From assembly GCA_900660155.1 (NCBI GenBank), contig CABFPE010000175.1, positions 635,754 through 699,753 on the forward strand: a stretch of DNA of 64,000 nt, read 5' to 3'. Made by a program: the position numbers and the translations under genes. A model generated the notes under the pieces. It searched no databases and was not told the origin of the DNA. It saw only the letters and a list, made by a program, of their open reading frames with translations. Of this stretch, positions 59,857 through 64,000 are shown one piece after another; the first letter of the stretch is position 1, and every line of letters starts with the position of its first letter. The DNA comes from Hofstenia miamia. Lineage: Eukaryota; Xenacoelomorpha; Acoela; Hofsteniidae.

Positions 59857-61252
59857 CATAGGGTCCTACCTCTTTAGCGAGTTCACAGCTGGCTTCAAGC
59901 GCTCCATAATACAAAGTTTCAAATATTTGAATATTTAAGAGTTTAGCGTCTTTGCTATCAAATGGAAACCTCATTAAAATAAAAGCATCAGCTAAACCTT
60001 GTACCCCAATTCCAATTGGACGATGTCGCATATTTGAGACACGAGCTGTTTCTACTGGATAAAAATTGACATCTATTATCTTATTAAGATTCCGAGTGAC
60101 AACTTTTGTGACTGTTTTGAGTTTTTTAAAATCAAAGGTTTTGTCAGGTCTTACAAACATATTTACTGCAATGGAAGCCAAGTTACAAACTGCTGTTTCG
60201 TCAGGAGAGCTATATTCGATTATTTCAGTGCAAAGATTAGAGCATTTTATAGTTCCAAGATTTTGTTGATTGCTCTTCCGATTAGAGTGATCCTTATAAA
60301 CCATATATGGTGTTCCAGTTTCAACCTGTGATTCTAAGATAGCGTACCACAGTTGATGAGCGTCTATTGTTTTCATTCCCCTGCCTTCAGCTTCATATTT
60401 TTCATAGAGTGCTTCGAACTCGTCACCCCAGCAATCAGCAAGACCAGGGCATTCGTTTGGACACATCAGAGTCCATTTGGATTTACTCTCAACACGCTTC
60501 ATAAAAAGATCTGGAATCCACAAAGCAATGAAGAGATCCCGAGCTCTTTGCTCTTCTTTCCCATGATTTTTACGACAATCAAGAAACTCGAAAATATCAC
60601 CATGCCACGGCTCCAAATAAATAGCAAAAGCACCAGGGCGCTTATTACCTCCTTGGTCTACGTATCTTGAAGTGTTATTGTAAACCCGCAACATAGGTAG
60701 CAATCCATTACTTGTGCCATTTGTACCTGCAATGTAACTACCAGATGCTCTGATGCAATGCACATTCAATCCAATTCCGCCAGCAGACTTGGATATCAGT
60801 GCACATTCTTTCAGAGTATCATATATTCCTTCAATACTGTCATCTTTCATTGTCAAAAGAAAACAACTTGAAAGCTGAGGGCGACAAGTTCCTGAATTAT
60901 ATAAAGTTGGAGAAGCATGTGTGAACCATTTTTCAGACATAAGATTATAAGTTTCGATCGCTGCGTCGATGTCCTCACCATGGATACCAACAGAAACCCG
61001 CATTAACATATGTTGAGGTCGTTCTGCGGTTTTACCATTGATTTTCAGAAGATACGACCTTTCTAAAGTTTTAAAGCCAAAGTAATTATAATTGAAGTCT
61101 CTTTTATAGACAATGGCAGAGTTGAGTCTGTCTTTGTTGCGCATTATTACGTTATAAGTAAATTCAGATACCATTGGACACTTCTTTCCATTACGTGGCG
61201 ATATGTAATTGTAAAGATCGGTAATAACATCACTGAAAACTTTCTTCGTTTC
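59114..61252 (-). CDS. RRM1: ribonucleoside-diphosphate reductase large subunit (main 3' exon)
   Basis: The catalytic subunit of class I ribonucleotide reductase, which reduces ribonucleoside diphosphates to deoxy forms for DNA synthesis, with the small radical-bearing subunit in the cytosol. The exon starts after a TTTAG acceptor (AG at 61254-61253). It opens in frame with [10 protein letters not shown], so the coding sequence extends 26 codons above the first internal ATG (61174). It covers 712 residues and equals animal RRM1 from about residue 91 to the end. Key residues are present: redox cysteines in LSSCFLL and AVCNLAS, the NLCTE active-site motif with the thiyl-radical cysteine, the [10 protein letters not shown] loop, the YY pair in GMYYLRSRP, and the C-terminal CVMCSG shuttle. 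The N-terminal ATP-cone (about 90 residues) is in upstream exons I could not find before 64000. A truncated copy lies at 56517-57259. Confidence 0.95.
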   Translation of the reverse strand, partial: ETKKVFSDVITDLYNYISPRNGKKCPMVSEFTYNVIMRNKDRLNSAIVYKRDFNYNYFGFKTLERSYLLKINGKTAERPQHMLMRVSVGIHGEDIDAAIETYNLMSEKWFTHASPTLYNSGTCRPQLSSCFLLTMKDDSIEGIYDTLKECALISKSAGGIGLNVHCIRASGSYIAGTNGTSNGLLPMLRVYNNTSRYVDQGGNKRPGAFAIYLEPWHGDIFEFLDCRKNHGKEEQRARDLFIALWIPDLFMKRVESKSKWTLMCPNECPGLADCWGDEFEALYEKYEAEGRGMKTIDAHQLWYAILESQVETGTPYMVYKDHSNRKSNQQNLGTIKCSNLCTEIIEYSSPDETAVCNLASIAVNMFVRPDKTFDFKKLKTVTKVVTRNLNKIIDVNFYPVETARVSNMRHRPIGIGVQGLADAFILMRFPFDSKDAKLLNIQIFETLYYGALEASCELAKEVGPYETYEGSPVSKGVLQFDMWGVKPSDMWDWNSLRKDIAEYGVRNSLLLAPMPTASTAQILGNNEAIEPYTSNIYIRRVLSGEFQCVNQHLLKDLTESGLWNDEVKNQMVLNNGSIQNIDEIPQNLKDLYKTVWEIPQKTILQMAADRGAFIDQSQSLNVHIADANFAKLTSMHFHAWKLGLKTGMYYLRSRPAVNPIQFTLDKEKLKKKVVNTENKENIKNQGVSDLTENMKAVLCSLENKEACVMCSG

Positions 61253-61258
61253 CTAAAT

Positions 61259-63087
61259 GAATAAATCACAATAACAACAAATTAGAATTGCAAGCAATTT
61301 GTTGTGCTAAACCTGTGATGAAGTAGGGTATTTCAATTTAACTTCGATGACAAATCACTTTCACTTTGTAAACAGAAAACGAAACAGACTCGAATGTTTT
61401 TACATAAACCTTAGCCATTAAGATACATTAAAAAACTTCGCGGGTCATGTTAAATGTCGAAAAACAGATTTTATCGCAATTTTGGAAACTGCAAAGAAAA
61501 CTTTGAGGTGCCCAACTAGAAATAACCTACGATCACCACGTAAAAATGTGGGCAACAATGCGAATCCTGCGAAATAATAAGAAGTGCACAAAATTGAACC
61601 AATTTATCAGCGACTTCAATGCAATATTTTAGAGAGTAAACTTATTAAAACCTTGATTTTGTCATTATGTTATACCATAAGAGCCATTTGAATTTTTAGA
61701 AATATAATTCATTCTGGTTACTTAAACAAATGAAGAGTTTTTGATCATAAAGTTTTAATTATATTAGATTGGTTTTTGGCATGTTCGTTGTTACGAAATT
61801 GGCGCAATGTATTGCAAGAAAACTAAATGAAATAATAGTATGCATAGATTATGATAGAGAAATTTAATTTTTCATCACAATTAGAACATAGATTAACGGT
61901 TGGAGACTGCATCATTTTTATAAGCGTAAACAGAAACTTCTAAATTTGAAAAAAAAGATATCAAATATGTTGCATAGATATATGTTTAATAATTCTAGAA
62001 AGGTACATGAAATATAAAACGATTTTATGCAATTTGAACTGCTACGATGAACATTAAATTTCACTTGGGGTCCATAAAGACCCCAACCAGGGTTTAACGG
62101 ACAAAACTGTAAGCTCGCTATGCCACAAAATTGTTTAGAGTACAGCAGCAAAACTCTATAACGAAGGTATAAAATAAACTCAGAATATAGGGCTGTATTA
62201 AAAAAATCAGAATTTACACCCGCATTAAAAATACATGTATTACTGCTTTCAGAAATGCTTAGAAATTGTTGATTTTCTCGTTTTTCTCCATAATTGAGTA
62301 AGATCTACTTCTAAAAGCAACAACCTTCTTCACGATGAACAACATTATCCAGCAATTTTACGCAATGCTGGAGTTGAATGGGGTCACTTTTAGTATTCGG
62401 GTTCGAGACAACGAAAAATCTACGTATCATTAGATTTTTAATCAGTACTAGACTATAACATGACAACGTAATTATATTTGCGCTCTTTTTTACATAGCTC
62501 TTCCAATTATTTAATAAACATTTTAATCTATTATATGAAAGGTAAATTGAATGAAAAAATAAGAAAAATCTGCATTATCAAATTAAGAAGCCGAACTATA
62601 AATTTGCTTGGCTCGTTATATATCTAATGAAGTGGCCAAGCTCGTTGACAAGTCTGTATCATAGGTTCCCGTGACCGACAAAATAAAAGTTAAATTACGA
62701 ATAACGTGAAACGTTGCACAATGTTTTGTATTGTAAACTTAAGCCTCATTTAATTATGGCCGTGATGGAACTTTGATTAAATATTTCAAAATTCTCCACT
62801 ACATATCAGAAAATTACTTGTGTAGTTGGGTTTTGATAAATAAAAATTCAAAGAATAATTTTAAACACATGCAATTTATGTAAAATCTAATGAACAGGCT
62901 TAGTATATGGACATAGATGCATATTTTTAGTGCAAAGCAACAAATTGATGCATATACCCAAGAAATGGGTAATAAAAGCTTTTAATTACTCAGAATTTTT
63001 TTACTAATTTGCTAAACAAACATTATATTTACGTTGGCTTATTTGCTTTCAGAGCTATGCCATTTTCCAGAGAAACATACGCGTTAA
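61259..63087. other. intron or upstream region of RNR, no exon recognised
   Basis: I searched the minus strand for the conserved PDYA.LAARI segment that precedes the main exon and did not see it. A degraded MITE copy is at 62430-62656. Confidence 0.4.
62430..62656. mobile_element. degraded MITE, same family as 52302-52600
   Basis: The right end reads GCTCGTTGACAAGTCTG, and the internal sequence (ctcttccaattatttaataaa, aaaaatctgcattatcaaatt) aligns with the copy at 52302-52600. The left terminus is eroded. Confidence 0.6.
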
Positions 63088-63387
63088 TTTAACTTTCTAA
63101 GAGCAGCTGGCCTAAACCTGTATTGCAATGTATGCCAAGACACTTTGAATTGCCAAAAAAGTTTCCTTGAAACAAAGCACAAAAAACGTTCAAGTAATTC
63201 TTATCCATGCGGTCAAACTACAACTGTTAGATTTGTCCAGGGAAATTATGAATCTGGATCATATTATACATCAGATTTCGCCACAATGTTTACTGTAGTG
63301 AACATTCCTGTTACTAAATTACTTAACCCTACAATTCGCAGTGTACTAGAGAAATGGACACACCAGCCAACGACTTACTTACATTAA
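63088..63387 (+). CDS. CGGBP1/BED-like zinc-finger ORF, probably transposon-derived
   Basis: An open frame of about 99 codons without an ATG near its left end; it may be a terminal exon, since a TTGCTTTCAG acceptor lies at 63043-63052, although a stop at 63085 separates the two in this frame. It encodes a zinc-finger-like segment (LYCNVCQDTLNCQKSF, then ETKHKKR) and a tail, VNIPVTKLLNPTIRSVLEKW, that resembles the NIP..KL..P..R.FL segment of CGGBP1-like and hAT-derived proteins. The stop overlaps an AATAAA (63386-63391). A hAT-derived remnant or a small domesticated DNA-binding protein are both possible. Confidence 0.45.
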   Translation, partial: FNFLRAAGLNLYCNVCQDTLNCQKSFLETKHKKRSSNSYPCGQTTTVRFVQGNYESGSYYTSDFATMFTVVNIPVTKLLNPTIRSVLEKWTHQPTTYLH

Positions 63388-63779
63388 TAAAGTTTTACCA
63401 CAAAATTTGAAATTATGAAGAGTCATCTCTCTTAGAATTGAAAATGTATTGCAATGGATAAAACTACAGATTTAATGGGAGGATAAGTCTGTAATGCAAT
63501 AGTAGGACAATAGAAAGTGGATCTGAAATTTACCTTGCAAATATGGAATTTATGCAAGTATTCAACCATTCTTCAATCACAAGATTAAATAATGTTACAT
63601 CTCTAAAATTTCTCGCTGTTCAGACGATTGACTAGTGTAGGCCCTCATATAAGAAGTCTATTCAATGTAAATTCTTTGAAAGTGTAAATATATATTGCCA
63701 AAAGCATTTAATAATTGTATTCAATTAGATTTTAATTAATATTCATTGTTCTTTACAAAAATTGACATGGGATTCAGAG

Positions 63780-63787
63780 TATATAAA
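63780..63787 (+). promoter_or_regulatory. TATA box of the right-edge gene
   Basis: TATATAAA, 42 nt before an ATG at 63822, the same spacing as at the two other TATA promoters in the window. Confidence 0.55.
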
Positions 63788-63821
63788 AAAATTTAGAGCA
63801 ACAGAATAAGTTTACAAACTG

Positions 63822-64000
63822 ATGTCTGGCATCAAAAAAATTCTGAAAAAGCCGCTTTCAAGACGAAATGAATTGCGTTCAGCAAGTGTGCTAATCGGCT
63901 AAGTAAGTTTGCATAACACTTGCTAACGCAGTCATGGACGAATTAGAAGATACTGTCTACCAGCACATGCAAAACGCAAAAATTCTGTTCGCAAATCCAG
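63822..64000 (+). CDS. 5' end of an unidentified gene running off the window
   Basis: From the first ATG the frame reads MSGIKKILKKPLSRR and stops after 26 codons at 63900. If a 46-nt intron (63886-63931, GTGTGC...TGCTAACGCAG with a near-perfect branch-point motif) is removed, the frame continues into MDELEDTVYQHMQNAKILF and is open to the window end. Alternatively translation starts at the second ATG (63934) and the first is a short upstream frame. The product is not recognised. Confidence 0.4.

Noticed and set aside
63903-63931. A 29-nt intron with a perfect GTAAGT donor
   Set aside because: It leaves the TAA at 63900 in the exon, so it does not rescue the first ATG frame. It could only be a 5' UTR intron and is shorter than most animal introns.
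1-64000. CRISPR arrays, operons or ribosomal RNA genes
   Set aside because: No regularly spaced direct repeats, no bacterial gene organisation and no rRNA-like sequence were seen.

Overview
This is an AT-rich metazoan window (estimated by eye at about 70% A+T) from a draft assembly. Host genes have introns, TATA boxes and AATAAA signals. Much of the rest is decayed transposable elements. A short internal CCCTAA array fits TTAGGG-type telomeres. The mix of receptor, ribonucleotide reductase and transposons (piggyBac, Tc1/mariner, Penelope, PHD-finger LINE ORF1, restriction-like-endonuclease LINE) suggests an aquatic invertebrate, but I cannot fix the phylum. Four N runs and six isolated single Ns (16993, 22156, 42133, 54544, 54822, 57260) mark gaps or contig joins, and several duplications touch the single Ns.

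Layout. 1-12.7 kb is intergenic: a rosa-like mariner (1622-2775), a short solo LTR (5560-5748), a piggyBac pseudogene (7802-9245) and a Ty3/Gypsy fossil (about 9450-12655, minus strand). 13-24 kb is a LINE and mariner block: a restriction-like-endonuclease LINE on the minus strand, a mariner relic, two inverted copies of one LINE segment, a LINE reverse transcriptase, and the start of an endonuclease ORF cut by a 1000-N gap. 24.7-25.3 kb is a short Tc1/mariner derivative with a TA duplication.

26.5-38.8 kb (minus strand) holds the main host gene: four LDL-receptor class A modules joined to a rhodopsin-type seven-helix domain. Three exons have matching intron phases, and one LDLa module is completed across an 8.3-kb intron. 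The last helix must lie in a further exon that I did not find. The introns hold a foldback element, a Penelope relic, telomere-like repeats, a tRNA-like head, LINE ORF1 pieces and MITEs.

39-52.6 kb is gene-poor: a Tc1 element (41354-42616), a LINE relic, MITEs, and one clear intronless gene (48427-48882) for a small secreted protein with an AbfB-type beta-trefoil domain. 53-59.9 kb is a set of near-identical repeated blocks ending in a truncated extra copy of the 3' end of the ribonucleotide reductase large-subunit gene. The main 3' exon of that gene is at 59114-61252 (minus). At the right edge are a CGGBP1/BED-like zinc-finger ORF and the first codons of a plus-strand gene that leaves the window.

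The host genes show no functional linkage. They do share a promoter layout: in three cases a TATA box lies 42-44 nt upstream of the first ATG, implying very short 5' UTRs.
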